Shown piece after piece: positions 18,997 to 27,624 of a stretch of 64,000 bases of DNA (positions are counted from its first letter, which is position 1; every line of letters starts with the position of its first letter). The position numbers and the translations under genes were made by a program. The DNA is taken from the NCBI RefSeq assembly GCF_026651855.1, contig NZ_CP093280.1, positions 2,892,001-2,956,000 of the forward strand, written 5' to 3'. The DNA is from Pseudomonas silvicola. GTDB taxonomy: Bacteria > Pseudomonadota > Gammaproteobacteria > Pseudomonadales > Pseudomonadaceae. The notes under the pieces are model-generated. The model was not told the origin of the DNA and searched no databases. It was given only the letters and a program-made list of their open reading frames with translations.

Positions 18997-21606
18997 TTAG
19001 GCCTGAACCACCGGAATGTTCGCGTTGGCAGCTGCCTCGCGGAATTCGGCGATCTGGTCGAAGCTCAGGTAGCGGTAAACGTCGGCAGCCATGCTGTCGA
19101 TGTTCTTCGCGTACTCCATGTACTCCTCGACGGTTGGCAGCTTGCCCAGGATCGAGGCAACGGCGGCCAGTTCGGCGGAGGCCAGGAACACGTTGGCACC
19201 ATCGCCCAGACGGTTCGGGAAGTTACGGGTGGAGGTCGAGACCACGGTGCTGTTCGGCTCCACGCGTGCCTGGTTGCCCATGCACAGCGAGCAGCCTGGC
19301 ATTTCCATGCGCGCGCCAGCCTTGCCGTAGATGCCGTAGTAGCCTTCCTCGGTCAGCTGGTGAGCGTCCATCTTGGTCGGCGGCGACAGCCACAGGCGGG
19401 TTGGCAGTTGGCCTTTGACCTGGTCCAGCAGTTTGCCGGCGGCGCGGAAGTGACCGATGTTGGTCATGCACGAACCGATGAACACTTCGTCGATCTTCTG
19501 GCCTTGAACGGTGGACAGCAGGCGCGCGTCGTCCGGGTCGTTCGGGGCGCAGAGGACGGGCTCCTTGACGTCGGCCAGGTCGATTTCGATGACCTCGGCG
19601 TATTCGGCATCGGCGTCGGCCGACAGCAGCTCAGGGTTGGCCAGCCAGGCTTCCATGGCCTGTGCGCGACGTTCCATGGTGCGGGCATCGCCGTAGCCTT
19701 CGCTGATCATCCAGCGCAGCAGGGTGATGTTCGACTTCAGGTACTCGGCGATGGCCTTTTCCGGCAGCTTGATGGTGCAACCGGCGGCGGAACGCTCGGC
19801 CGAGGCGTCGGACAGTTCGAATGCCTGTTCAACGGTGAGCTCGTCCAGGCCTTCGATTTCCAGGATACGACCCGAGAAGGCGTTGATCTTGCCTTTCTTC
19901 TCGACGGTCAGCAGGCCTTTCTGGATGCCGTAGTAAGGGATGGCATGTACCAGGTCACGCAGGGTGATGCCCGGTTGCAGTTTGCCCTTGAAGCGCACCA
20001 GTACCGACTCCGGCATGTCCAGCGGCATGACGCCGGTGGCAGCGGCGAAGGCGACCAGGCCGGAACCGGCCGGGAACGAGATGCCGATCGGGAAGCGGGT
20101 GTGCGAGTCGCCGCCGGTGCCGACGGTGTCAGGCAGCAGCATGCGGTTCAGCCAGCTGTGGATGATGCCGTCGCCTGGGCGCAGGGACACGCCGCCACGG
20201 GTGCGGATGAAGTCCGGCAGGGTGTGGTGGGTGACCACGTCGATCGGCTTCGGATAGGCGGCGGTGTGGCAGAACGACTGCATGACCAGGTCGGCGGAGA
20301 AGCCCAGGCAGGCCAGGTCTTTCAGCTCGTCGCGGGTCATCGGGCCGGTGGTGTCCTGGGAACCCACGGTGGTCATCTTCGGTTCGCAGTAGGTGCCAGG
20401 GCGCACGCCCTTGCCTTCCGGCAGGCCGCAGGCCTTGCCGACCATCTTCTGCGCCAGGGTGAAACCCTTGCCGGTGTCGACCGGGGCTTCCGGCAGCTTG
20501 AACAGGTCAGTCGGGCCCAGGCCCAGCTCTGCGCGGGCTTTTTCGGTCAGGCCACGGCCGACGATCAGCGGAATACGGCCGCCAGCGCGGACTTCGTCCA
20601 GCAGCACGGGGGTTTTCAGTTCGAAGGTGGTGATGACTTCGTCGCTGTCATGCTTGCAGACCTTGCCAGCGTGCGGGTACAGGTCGATCACGTCGCCCAT
20701 GTTGATGTTCGAGACATCGAATTCGATCGGCAGGGCGCCGGCGTCTTCCATGGTGTTGTAGAAGATCGGGGCGATCTTTGAGCCGAAGCAGAAACCACCG
20801 GCGCGCTTGTTCGGCACGTAAGGGATATCGTCGCCGAAGAACCACAGCACCGAGTTGGTCGCCGATTTACGCGACGAACCGGTACCGACCACGTCACCGA
20901 CGTAGGCGATCGGGAAGCCTTGGCCACGCATTTCTTCGATCTGCTTCATCGGGCCGATGGAGCCTTGCACGTCCGGCACGATACCGTCGCGGGCCATTTT
21001 CAGCATGGCCAGGGCGTGCAGCGGGATGTCCGGGCGCGACCAGGCGTCAGGCGCCGGGGACAGGTCGTCGGTGTTGGTTTCGCCGGTCACCTTGAACACG
21101 CGCAGGCTGATCTTGTCGGCCAGGGTAGGGCGCTTCTTGAACCACTCGCCGTCAGCCCAGGACTCGATCACGGCCTTGGCGTGGGTGTTGCCGTTCTTGG
21201 CTTTTTCGGCCACGTCGTGGAAGGCGTCGAACATCAACAGGGTGTGCTTGAGCTGCTCGGCCGCGACCGGGGCCAGCTCGGCGCTGTCCAGCAGCTCGAC
21301 CATGGTGGCGATGTTGTAGCCGCCCTGCATGGTGCCCAGCAGCTCAACGGCGCGCTTCTTGTCGATCAGCGGGGAGGTGGCTTCGCCTTTGGCGATGGCG
21401 GAAAGGAAACCGGCCTTCACGTAGGCTGCTTCGTCCACGCCTGGCGGCACGCGGTTGGTGATCAGGTCGACGAGGAAGGCTTCTTCGCCAGCGGGAGGAT
21501 TCTTCAGCAGCTCGACCAGGCCGGCTGTCTGTTCGGCGTTAAGCGGCTGGGGCACGATACCCTGGGCGGCACGCTCTTCGATGTGTTTGCGGTAGGCTTC
21601 AAGCAC
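18997..21606 (-). CDS. acnB: Bifunctional aconitate hydratase 2 / 2-methylisocitrate dehydratase (AcnB)
   Basis: An 869-residue AcnB-type aconitase, the main vegetative TCA aconitase in gamma-proteobacteria, which also hydrates 2-methyl-cis-aconitate. Order of domains: N-terminal HEAT-like region ([13 protein letters not shown]), swivel domain ([17 protein letters not shown]), then the catalytic iron-sulfur core with [29 protein letters not shown] and [12 protein letters not shown], which supply the cluster cysteines. I chose the GTG at 21606, which has AGGG 8 bases upstream and gives the usual length; an in-frame ATG five codons earlier coincides with that site. It has a long structured leader upstream. 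Confidence 0.97.
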   Translation of the reverse strand: MLEAYRKHIEERAAQGIVPQPLNAEQTAGLVELLKNPPAGEEAFLVDLITNRVPPGVDEAAYVKAGFLSAIAKGEATSPLIDKKRAVELLGTMQGGYNIATMVELLDSAELAPVAAEQLKHTLLMFDAFHDVAEKAKNGNTHAKAVIESWADGEWFKKRPTLADKISLRVFKVTGETNTDDLSPAPDAWSRPDIPLHALAMLKMARDGIVPDVQGSIGPMKQIEEMRGQGFPIAYVGDVVGTGSSRKSATNSVLWFFGDDIPYVPNKRAGGFCFGSKIAPIFYNTMEDAGALPIEFDVSNINMGDVIDLYPHAGKVCKHDSDEVITTFELKTPVLLDEVRAGGRIPLIVGRGLTEKARAELGLGPTDLFKLPEAPVDTGKGFTLAQKMVGKACGLPEGKGVRPGTYCEPKMTTVGSQDTTGPMTRDELKDLACLGFSADLVMQSFCHTAAYPKPIDVVTHHTLPDFIRTRGGVSLRPGDGIIHSWLNRMLLPDTVGTGGDSHTRFPIGISFPAGSGLVAFAAATGVMPLDMPESVLVRFKGKLQPGITLRDLVHAIPYYGIQKGLLTVEKKGKINAFSGRILEIEGLDELTVEQAFELSDASAERSAAGCTIKLPEKAIAEYLKSNITLLRWMISEGYGDARTMERRAQAMEAWLANPELLSADADAEYAEVIEIDLADVKEPVLCAPNDPDDARLLSTVQGQKIDEVFIGSCMTNIGHFRAAGKLLDQVKGQLPTRLWLSPPTKMDAHQLTEEGYYGIYGKAGARMEMPGCSLCMGNQARVEPNSTVVSTSTRNFPNRLGDGANVFLASAELAAVASILGKLPTVEEYMEYAKNIDSMAADVYRYLSFDQIAEFREAAANANIPVVQA

Positions 21607-22003
21607 AGTTATTACCCTCATCAGTGGTCCCTGTCCGGGACGCTCATCCAGTCATTCCCGCGCCCATGCGCTGCACGGCTTTCCCGCCGTCGAGGCCGGG
21701 GCTGCAGGAATTCCTTGTAGAAGCTGCTTTCAAAGTTTTACGCCTCCAGAACGGGGAGCTGATGAGGGCTGGCGCCAGGTATCTTTGCCTGAAAATACCT
21801 GCGCCAACGCCGTTCTGTCGGATAACTGTGCTCGTGACGCTTTGAAAACAGCTTCTAGCGGACATTGGTGCCTAAAAAGGCAGCGTGATTCTACGGCAAA
21901 AAAACAAGAAAGGTAAGTTAAGCCCTACCACTTCAGGGGTGATCATCCTTAGACAAAGGGCTAACATGGCCGCCTGTCTTACTTTTCAAAGCGTTGCCAA
22001 GCC
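21607..22003. other. Divergent region between acnB and the DUF1289 gene
   Basis: About 397 bases without a supported gene. It contains a 140-bp nested palindrome (listed separately) and, nearer the DUF1289 gene, an AT-richer stretch with ATTCTACGGC and AAGAAAGGTAAGTTAAGC but no clear promoter match. Both genes start from this region. Confidence 0.5.
21718..21857. repeat. 140-bp triple-nested inverted repeat upstream of acnB
   Basis: Three concentric inverted repeats share one centre. The outer arms at 21718-21735 and 21840-21857 are 18 bp with one mismatch (TAGAAGCTG...CAAAG). The middle arms at 21747-21754 and 21810-21817 (CAGAACGG / CCGTTCTG) are perfect. The inner arms at 21771-21782 and 21795-21805 (GGCGC-C-AGGTAT / ATACCTGCGCC) have one bulge. 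Transcribed, this would form a long interrupted hairpin in or near the acnB leader. It could be a miniature mobile palindrome or a structured leader RNA. Confidence 0.6.
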
Positions 22004-22474
22004 ATGTCCAACCAGTCCATCAAGACCCCCTGTGTAGGCCTCTGTTCCACGGTTTACGGGGACCTTGTGTGCCGCGGCTGCAAGCGCTTCCACCACGAGG
22101 TCATCCACTGGAACGGTTACGACGACGAGGCCAAGCGCGCGGTGTGGCTGCGCCTGGAACAGTTGCTGGTGCAGGTGATGGTGGCCAAGCTGGAAGTCTT
22201 CGACAAGGACAAGCTGCGCCAACAGCTGGAACAACGCAAGATCCGTTTCGTGGCGCACCAGTCCGAATACTGCTGGGCCTACCAGTTGATCGCCCGTGGC
22301 GCGCGGGTCATCAACCAGCTGGAGGCGTATGGCATGGCTTTGCTGCCGGAATTCCGCGACTGGGAGCTACCGGAATTGCGCGACGCCATTGATCGGGAAT
22401 TTTTCCTGCTGTCCGAGGCGCATTACGAGCGCTACATCGCACCGGGGTTTCTCCAGGATACGTTTGCTGGCTGA
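22004..22474 (+). CDS. DUF1289 family protein
   Basis: A 156-residue protein with an N-terminal DUF1289 module: TPCVGLCSTVYGDLVCRGCKRFHHEVIHW, four closely spaced cysteines followed by a His/Trp segment, which look suited to a metal or Fe-S centre. After it comes a helical region of about 100 residues with a LEVFDKDKLRQQLEQR stretch. Family function is not established. The ATG giving MSNQSIKTP sits right where the Cys module begins. It is divergent from acnB and followed by a REP-type palindrome. Confidence 0.88.
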   Translation: MSNQSIKTPCVGLCSTVYGDLVCRGCKRFHHEVIHWNGYDDEAKRAVWLRLEQLLVQVMVAKLEVFDKDKLRQQLEQRKIRFVAHQSEYCWAYQLIARGARVINQLEAYGMALLPEFRDWELPELRDAIDREFFLLSEAHYERYIAPGFLQDTFAG

Positions 22475-22489
22475 ATCCTGCAGGATGGC

Positions 22490-22586
22490 TACTGGCCTCA
22501 TCGCGAGCAAGCTGTGCTCCCACCGTGTTCACCTTGATTAAGTGTGAACGCTGTGGGAGCACAGCTTGCTCGCGACGAGGCCGGTA
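22490..22586. repeat. REP-type palindrome (REPIN-like)
   Basis: A 97-bp near-perfect inverted repeat: 34-base arms at 22490-22523 and 22553-22586 differ at only two positions. They contain the REP-like core TCGCGAGCAAGCTGTGCTCC, and an inner short stem GTTCAC / GTGAAC encloses the loop. It lies between two convergent genes, the usual place for these dispersed extragenic palindromes of Pseudomonas, which are mobilised by RAYT transposases encoded elsewhere. Confidence 0.85.
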
Positions 22587-22597
22587 GATACACCGCC

Positions 22598-23458
22598 TCA
22601 CCCCCGCGCCAACTCCTCAAGGTGCGCGATGATCTCGTCGGTCTTGAGCACCAGCACGTCACTCTCCAGCGTGTCGAGCACTACTTCGGCGGTGTTGCCG
22701 ATCAGCGCGCCCGCCACCCCGGTGCGCGCCACCGTGCCGATCACCGTCACGGCGGCCTTGAGTTTCTGCGCGGTAAATGGAATCAGCACATCCGCCGGCC
22801 CCTCGGCGATGTGCAGGTGCGCATGGTCGATATCGAATTCGGTCTGGAACGCCAGGCATTGTTCCCGATAACGCGCTTCGATGGTTTCGGAACGCTGAAA
22901 TGTGGGGTCTGGCGCCGACAGCATGGGGGAGGGGTGGGCGGCGATCACATGCAGGTCGCCCTTGGCCAGGCGGGCGATGTCGAAACCGTGCTCGATAATC
23001 GACGCATGCAGGTGCCGGTGCTCGCCGTCAGCATTGCCCACGTCCACCGCCGCCAGGATCACCCCGTGGCTCCAGGGCCGCTCGCTCTTGACCATCAGTA
23101 CCGCGCACGGGCATTGGCGCAGCAGCTTCCAGTCGGTGGGGGTCAGCAGAAAGCGTTTCAGCGCGCTTTCGTGAACGTGCTGCTTGATCACCAGGCCGCA
23201 GCCTTCGGCTTGCTGCACCTTGATGATGGTCTTTTCCAGGCTGCCTTCCCAGGCCTGCTCGGCGCTGGCACTGAAGCCGTTGTCGTGAAGCTGGGTCTTG
23301 AGCAGGCTCAGCAGGGCGCTATGGTCCTGGTGGTGGTCGCACATCAACAGGTGCAGGTGGGCCTGGGTCACACCGGCAATCAACTTCGCGCGGGTCAGCG
23401 CCTGGCTGTGGGCGTGCCCGGGGTCCAGCACCACCAGAAGGCTGCGGATCGCTTGCAT
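22598..23458 (-). CDS. Universal stress protein with two UspA domains
   Basis: A 286-residue tandem UspA protein. The first domain (about 1-145) begins SLLVVLDPGHAHSQAL and ends with LRQCPCAVLMVK; the second (about 150-286) begins GVILAAVDVGNADG and ends with the nucleotide-binding-type segment VIGTVARTGVAGALIGNTAEVVLD followed by DVLVLK. The GxxG-x9-G(S/T/N) pattern in the second domain suggests ATP binding there; the first domain lacks it. Start ATG giving MQAIRSLL. Members are induced by starvation and oxygen limitation and act in the cytoplasm. It is convergent with the DUF1289 gene. Confidence 0.93.
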   Translation of the reverse strand: MQAIRSLLVVLDPGHAHSQALTRAKLIAGVTQAHLHLLMCDHHQDHSALLSLLKTQLHDNGFSASAEQAWEGSLEKTIIKVQQAEGCGLVIKQHVHESALKRFLLTPTDWKLLRQCPCAVLMVKSERPWSHGVILAAVDVGNADGEHRHLHASIIEHGFDIARLAKGDLHVIAAHPSPMLSAPDPTFQRSETIEARYREQCLAFQTEFDIDHAHLHIAEGPADVLIPFTAQKLKAAVTVIGTVARTGVAGALIGNTAEVVLDTLESDVLVLKTDEIIAHLEELARG

Positions 23459-23600
23459 GACGGGTCTCCTGCGAGGTAGGCATGCCACTACTATAGACAG
23501 CCGTCAGTCCGCCGCCCTGTCCTGTATCAAGCATAGCGGCTGGCGCTTGGCCGTGGCGTCCGTATAATCGCCGGCTTTTGCGCCCCTTGAGGAGTCGAGC

Positions 23601-24203
23601 ATGCTGTCTGAAATCCATGAGTTCCTCGGTTGCAGGACGCCGCAGGCCTGGGTCGACGCGGCCCTGGCCGACCAGGAAACCATGCTCGTGGACCACAAGA
23701 ACTGCGAGTTCAAGGCCGCCAGCACGGCATTGAGCCTGATCGCCAAATACTGCACGCACGCCGATCTGATCAACATGATGTCGCGTCTGGCCCGCGAGGA
23801 GCTGGTGCACCACGAGCAGGTCATCCGCTTGATGAAAAAGCGCAAGATCGAGCTGCGTCCACTGTCGGCTGGCCGCTATGCGTCGGGCCTGCGCAAAGTG
23901 GTGCGCAACCATGAGCCGGTGAAGCTGGTGGACACCCTGGTGGTGGGCGCCTTCATCGAAGCGCGCAGTTGCGAACGTTTCGAGGCCCTGGTGCCGCACC
24001 TGGACGAAGAACTGGGGGCGTTCTACCACGGGCTGCTCAAGAGCGAGGCGCGGCACTACCAGGGTTACCTGAAGCTGGCGCATCAATATGGCGAGGCCGA
24101 GGATATTGCCCGCACCGTGGAGAAGGTGCGGGCGGTGGAAGCCGACCTGATCCTCAGCCCTGACGCGGAATTCCGCTTTCACAGCGGCGTGCCCGCCGCC
24201 TGA
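23601..24203 (+). CDS. miaE: tRNA-(ms2io6A)-hydroxylase MiaE
   Basis: A 200-residue non-heme di-iron monooxygenase that hydroxylates the isopentenyl group of ms2i6A37 in tRNA. The ferritin-like helical bundle shows the iron ligands in DHKNCEFKAAS, AREELVHHEQV, FIEARSCERFEAL and LKSEARHYQGY. Length is normal for MiaE. The ATG is preceded by TTGAGGAGTCGAGC. It is divergent from the stress protein. The requirement for O2 fits a role linking tRNA modification to aeration. Confidence 0.95.
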   Translation: MLSEIHEFLGCRTPQAWVDAALADQETMLVDHKNCEFKAASTALSLIAKYCTHADLINMMSRLAREELVHHEQVIRLMKKRKIELRPLSAGRYASGLRKVVRNHEPVKLVDTLVVGAFIEARSCERFEALVPHLDEELGAFYHGLLKSEARHYQGYLKLAHQYGEAEDIARTVEKVRAVEADLILSPDAEFRFHSGVPAA

Positions 24204-24211
24204 TACCCCCC

Positions 24212-24266
24212 CCGAACCCTGTGGGACCGGGCGAAGCTCGGGAAGGCCGCACCACAGGGTCACTGA
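24212..24266. repeat. REP-like imperfect palindrome after miaE
   Basis: ACCCTGTGG on the left and CCACAGGGT on the right bracket a GC-rich centre with ACCGGGCGAAGCTCGGGAAGG. It has the size and position of a Pseudomonas REP sequence, and may also act as the miaE 3' hairpin. The related core GCTTCGCCCGGTCCCAC recurs after the efflux operon near 29.2 kb. Confidence 0.55.
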
Positions 24267-24316
24267 ATTTCCCCCGCCCCTGAACGTCTGAATAATAAGC
24301 AAGCTAACAATTTAAT

Positions 24317-24369
24317 TTGACATTAGCTGCCTAGGCAGTAACATCTTGTATAAATTACTGCCTAGGCAG
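24317..24369 (+). promoter_or_regulatory. Efflux operon promoter with two MarR-type operators
   Basis: Two identical 12-bp perfect palindromes, CTGCCTAGGCAG, lie at 24327-24338 and 24358-24369, centres 31 bp apart (three helical turns). A TTGACA at 24317-24322 and TAACAT at 24339-24344 (16-bp spacer) would place the first operator exactly in the promoter spacer. The second lies just upstream of the regulator's start codon. This is the layout expected for autorepression by a MarR dimer. Confidence 0.8.
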
Positions 24370-24380
24370 GCTTTTGCACG

Positions 24381-24854
24381 ATGAAACATTTCACCCCGGA
24401 AAACTTTCGCACTTGCACCATCGGCTTGCTGCTGGGCCGTGCGTCGTCCGTCAAGGACCGCATCCTGGATACGCACCTGGTCCCCGAAGGGGTCACTGCC
24501 GCGCAGTTCAAGGTGTTGATCATCATCGAGCAGTTCGATGTCGACCGGCCGGCCGAGTTGTGCCGCTACCTGTCGCTGGACAGCGGCTCGATGACGCGCA
24601 TGCTCGACCGACTGGAACAAAAAGGCTTCATCAGCCGTCGACCTTGTGCCGATGATCGCCGTCAGGTACGGGTCACCCTCACACCGGCCGGCCTGGCACT
24701 GGCGGGCAAGTTGCCGGTGGTGGGCGCCGCGGCCATGAACGAGCTGGTAGGCGTGCTCGCCCCGGATGAACTGGAAAGCCTGGAACGAATCTTAACCAAA
24801 GTATTGCTGGCGGCAGGGGACACCCTCACCGCCTTGCGGGTAGGTGCTAAATGA
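24381..24854 (+). CDS. MarR family transcriptional regulator
   Basis: A 157-residue winged-helix repressor. The DNA-binding region covers about residues 40-105, with VTAAQFKVLIIIEQF, LSLDSGSMTRMLDRLEQKGFI and the wing RRPCADDRRQVRVTLTPAGLAL, all typical of MarR. It is the first gene of an efflux operon, overlapping the next gene by ATGA, and sits directly behind two palindromic operators, so it most likely represses its own operon until a phenolic or drug ligand binds. An EmrR/MprA-like role is inferred from the neighbours; it is not proof of orthology. Confidence 0.93.
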   Translation: MKHFTPENFRTCTIGLLLGRASSVKDRILDTHLVPEGVTAAQFKVLIIIEQFDVDRPAELCRYLSLDSGSMTRMLDRLEQKGFISRRPCADDRRQVRVTLTPAGLALAGKLPVVGAAAMNELVGVLAPDELESLERILTKVLLAAGDTLTALRVGAK

Positions 24855-26326
24855 GCGGCAAGTCCTTACGCAACCGGTTCAGCCTGGTGTTCCTGGCCAT
24901 GAGCCTGGCCGGCTGCGCCAACTTCCATGGCCTGACCACCTCAGGTGTGGCCACTGATGCAAAAAACCTTCATGCCGACGCCACGCTCAAGGGCGTGACC
25001 CTGTCGCCGGCTGCCTGGCCCAGGGCCGATTGGTGGAAGAGCCTGGGCGATGACCAGCTCGACGGCCTGATCCGCGAAGCGCTGCGCGACAGCCCCGACA
25101 TGCAGGTGGCCGCGGCCCGTGCTCACCAGGCCGATGCCGCCGCTTACGCCGCCGATGCGGCGCGCATGCCCACCCTGGATGCCCAGGCCGGTGTGACCCG
25201 CGAGCGCCTGCCCAAAGTGCAGGACCCGCAAGGCATCGGCGGCCTGTATGCCACCGTGCGCCAGGCTGACCTGTCGTTCAACTACAACTTCGACCTGTGG
25301 GGCGGTCAGCGTGACGCCTGGGAAGCGGCCCTGGGCCAGGCCCGTGCCGCCGAAGTGGACCGCCAGGCGGCGGCCCTGACCCTGGCCGCCGATGTCGCCC
25401 GTGCCTACAGCAACCTGGGCCAGGCGTACATCATGTACGACCTGGCCCAGGACGACCTCAAGCGCACCCAGCAGATGCTCGAACTGGGCCAGCGACGCCT
25501 GACGGCGGGTATCGACAGCGACTATCAGTTCCAGCAAACCGAAAGCCTGGCCGCCAGCTCCCAGGCGTCGGCCGAAGACGCCGGCAAGCGCTTGCAGAGC
25601 GCCAAGATCGCCCTGGCCGTGCTGTTGGGCAAAGGCCCGGATCGTGCCAACGAAATTGCCCGGCCCAAGGTGTTGCAACCGGCCGCGGTGGCGTTGCCTT
25701 CCGTGCTGCCCGCCGAACTGCTGGGCCGGCGCCCCGACCTGGTGGCTGCCCGCTGGCGCGTGGAGGCCGCGAGCAAGGACGTTGCCGCGAGCAAGACGCG
25801 CTTCTACCCCAACCTCAACCTGAGCGCCGCCGCCGGCACCCAGTCGCTGTTGGGTGATGCCCTGTTCGGCAGCGCCAGCAAGTTCTTCAACATCGCCCCC
25901 ACCGTGTCGCTGCCGATCTTCGACGGTGGCCGCCTGCGCGCCAGCCTCGACGCCACGGACGCCGATTACGACCTGGCCGTGGCGCAGTACAACAAGAGCC
26001 TGGTGAAGGCCCTTGGCGATGTCAGCGACGCGGTCAACCAGTTGCACGCCATCGACCTGCAGATCAAGGCCCAGGCGCGCGCGGCCAGCATTGCCAAGCA
26101 GTCCTTCGACACCGGCACCCTGCGTTACGGCTCGGGTATCGGCAACTACCTGGACGTGCTGACCATCGAGCAGCAATTGCTGCAGGCACAACGACAACTG
26201 GCCAGCCTCAACGCCGAACAGATCGACCTGTCGATCCAGTTGATGCAAGCCCTGGGCGGCGGTTATCAGGGCGAAGACGTCGCCCAGGCCGCCACCACTC
26301 CCGCACACGCAACACAGACTGAATAA
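24851..26326 (+). CDS. Outer-membrane efflux lipoprotein (NodT/OprM type)
   Basis: A 491-residue TolC-like outer-membrane channel. The N terminus is a lipoprotein signal (SLVFLAMSLAGC), with Cys after the LAG lipobox as the lipidation site. Two OEP repeats follow, with the typical LIREALRDSPDMQVAAARAHQADA and LGRRPDLVAARWRVEAASKDV segments and a FFNIAPTVSLPIFDGGRLRASL hairpin. It forms the outer-membrane exit of the EmrAB-type pump encoded next. It starts inside the stop of the regulator (ATGA), and 14 bases separate it from the adaptor gene. Confidence 0.94.
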   Translation: MSGKSLRNRFSLVFLAMSLAGCANFHGLTTSGVATDAKNLHADATLKGVTLSPAAWPRADWWKSLGDDQLDGLIREALRDSPDMQVAAARAHQADAAAYAADAARMPTLDAQAGVTRERLPKVQDPQGIGGLYATVRQADLSFNYNFDLWGGQRDAWEAALGQARAAEVDRQAAALTLAADVARAYSNLGQAYIMYDLAQDDLKRTQQMLELGQRRLTAGIDSDYQFQQTESLAASSQASAEDAGKRLQSAKIALAVLLGKGPDRANEIARPKVLQPAAVALPSVLPAELLGRRPDLVAARWRVEAASKDVAASKTRFYPNLNLSAAAGTQSLLGDALFGSASKFFNIAPTVSLPIFDGGRLRASLDATDADYDLAVAQYNKSLVKALGDVSDAVNQLHAIDLQIKAQARAASIAKQSFDTGTLRYGSGIGNYLDVLTIEQQLLQAQRQLASLNAEQIDLSIQLMQALGGGYQGEDVAQAATTPAHATQTE

Positions 26327-26340
26327 GCTAGGTATCTGTC

Positions 26341-27558
26341 ATGGCTACTGCCTCCGCTACAAATACACCGGACAAGGCTCCGCAATCGGACACCCCCAAC
26401 GCCGGCAACCCGCGCAAGCGCAAAATACTGCTGTTCCTTCTGTTGCTGCTGGTGATCCTGGGTGGCCTCGGCGTATGGGGCTGGTACGAAATGTACGGCC
26501 GCTGGAATGAAAGCACCGATGACGCCTATGTGAACGGCAACGTGGTGGAAATCACTCCGCTGGTCACGGGTACCGTCACCAGCATCGGCGCCGACGACGG
26601 CGACCTGGTACACGCCGGGCAAGTGCTGCTGGAGTTCGACCCGGCCGACGCCAAGGTCAACCTGCAAAGTGCCCAGGCCAACCTGGCCAAGGCCGTGCGC
26701 CAGGTGCGCGGCCTGTACAGCAACGTCGACGGCGCCAAGGCGCAGTTGCTGTCGCGCCAGACCGACCTGAAGAAGGCCCAGGACAACTACGACCGTCGTC
26801 GTACCCTGGCTGCCGGTGGGGCGATTTCCCAGGAAGAGCTGTCCCACGCCCGTGACGACCTGAACGCCGCCCAGGCGGCGGTCGCCAACGCGCAGCAGGG
26901 TTTGAAGAGCAATACCGCGCTGGTGGATGACACCACCGTGGCCACCCACCCGGAAGTGATGGCTGCCGCGGCGCAACTGCGCCAGGCCTACCTGGCCAAT
27001 GCCCGTACCACGCTGATCGCGCCGGTGACCGGCTACGTGGCCAAGCGTACCGTGCAACTGGGCCAGCGTATCCAGCCGGGTACCGCGACCATGGCGGTCA
27101 TTCCCCTGGACCAGGTGTGGGTAGACGCCAACTTCAAGGAAACCCAGCTGAGCAAGATGCGCATCGGCCAGCCGGTGGACATCACCGCCGACCTGTACGG
27201 CAGCGACGTCAAGTTCAGCGGCACCGTGGACAGCCTCGGCGCCGGCACCGGCAGCGCCTTTGCGTTGCTGCCTGCGCAGAACGCCACCGGTAACTGGATC
27301 AAGATCGTTCAGCGGGTACCCGTACGTATCCATCTGAACCCGGATGAGCTGAGCAAGCACCCGCTGCGTATCGGCCTGTCCACCGTGGTCGACGTCAACC
27401 TGCACGACCAGAGCGGCCCGGTACTGGCCCAGCAGCCGCCGCAAAAAGCGTCGTTCAGCACCCAGGTCTACGACCGCCAACTGGGTGAAGCCGACGACAT
27501 GATCAACCGCCTGATCCACGACAACAGCGTTGGCGCCGGCAACACTGCCCAACGTTGA
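26341..27558 (+). CDS. emrA: EmrA-type membrane fusion protein (HlyD family)
   Basis: A 405-residue periplasmic adaptor. A cytoplasmic N-terminal tail is followed by one membrane helix (about 37-58, LLFLLLLLVILGGLGVWGWY). The split lipoyl domain starts at STDDAYVNGNVVEITPLVTG, an alpha-helical coiled coil extends through residues about 115-200, and the beta-barrel contains TLIAPVTGYVAKRTVQLGQ and VPLDQ-like VIPLDQVWVDANFKETQL. It bridges the MFS pump and outer-membrane channel. The gene order regulator-channel-adaptor-pump is one compact operon. Confidence 0.94.
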   Translation: MATASATNTPDKAPQSDTPNAGNPRKRKILLFLLLLLVILGGLGVWGWYEMYGRWNESTDDAYVNGNVVEITPLVTGTVTSIGADDGDLVHAGQVLLEFDPADAKVNLQSAQANLAKAVRQVRGLYSNVDGAKAQLLSRQTDLKKAQDNYDRRRTLAAGGAISQEELSHARDDLNAAQAAVANAQQGLKSNTALVDDTTVATHPEVMAAAAQLRQAYLANARTTLIAPVTGYVAKRTVQLGQRIQPGTATMAVIPLDQVWVDANFKETQLSKMRIGQPVDITADLYGSDVKFSGTVDSLGAGTGSAFALLPAQNATGNWIKIVQRVPVRIHLNPDELSKHPLRIGLSTVVDVNLHDQSGPVLAQQPPQKASFSTQVYDRQLGEADDMINRLIHDNSVGAGNTAQR

Positions 27559-27624
27559 TTCGCCAATCCGCAGGCCCGGTGCGCACGCGCCGGGCCTGAT
27601 CGACTTCTTTTCCGGGGATTTGCG

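Noticed and set aside
18757-20781. Long open frame opposite acnB
   Set aside because: Low-complexity Gly/Val/His-rich translation without motifs; shadow of acnB.
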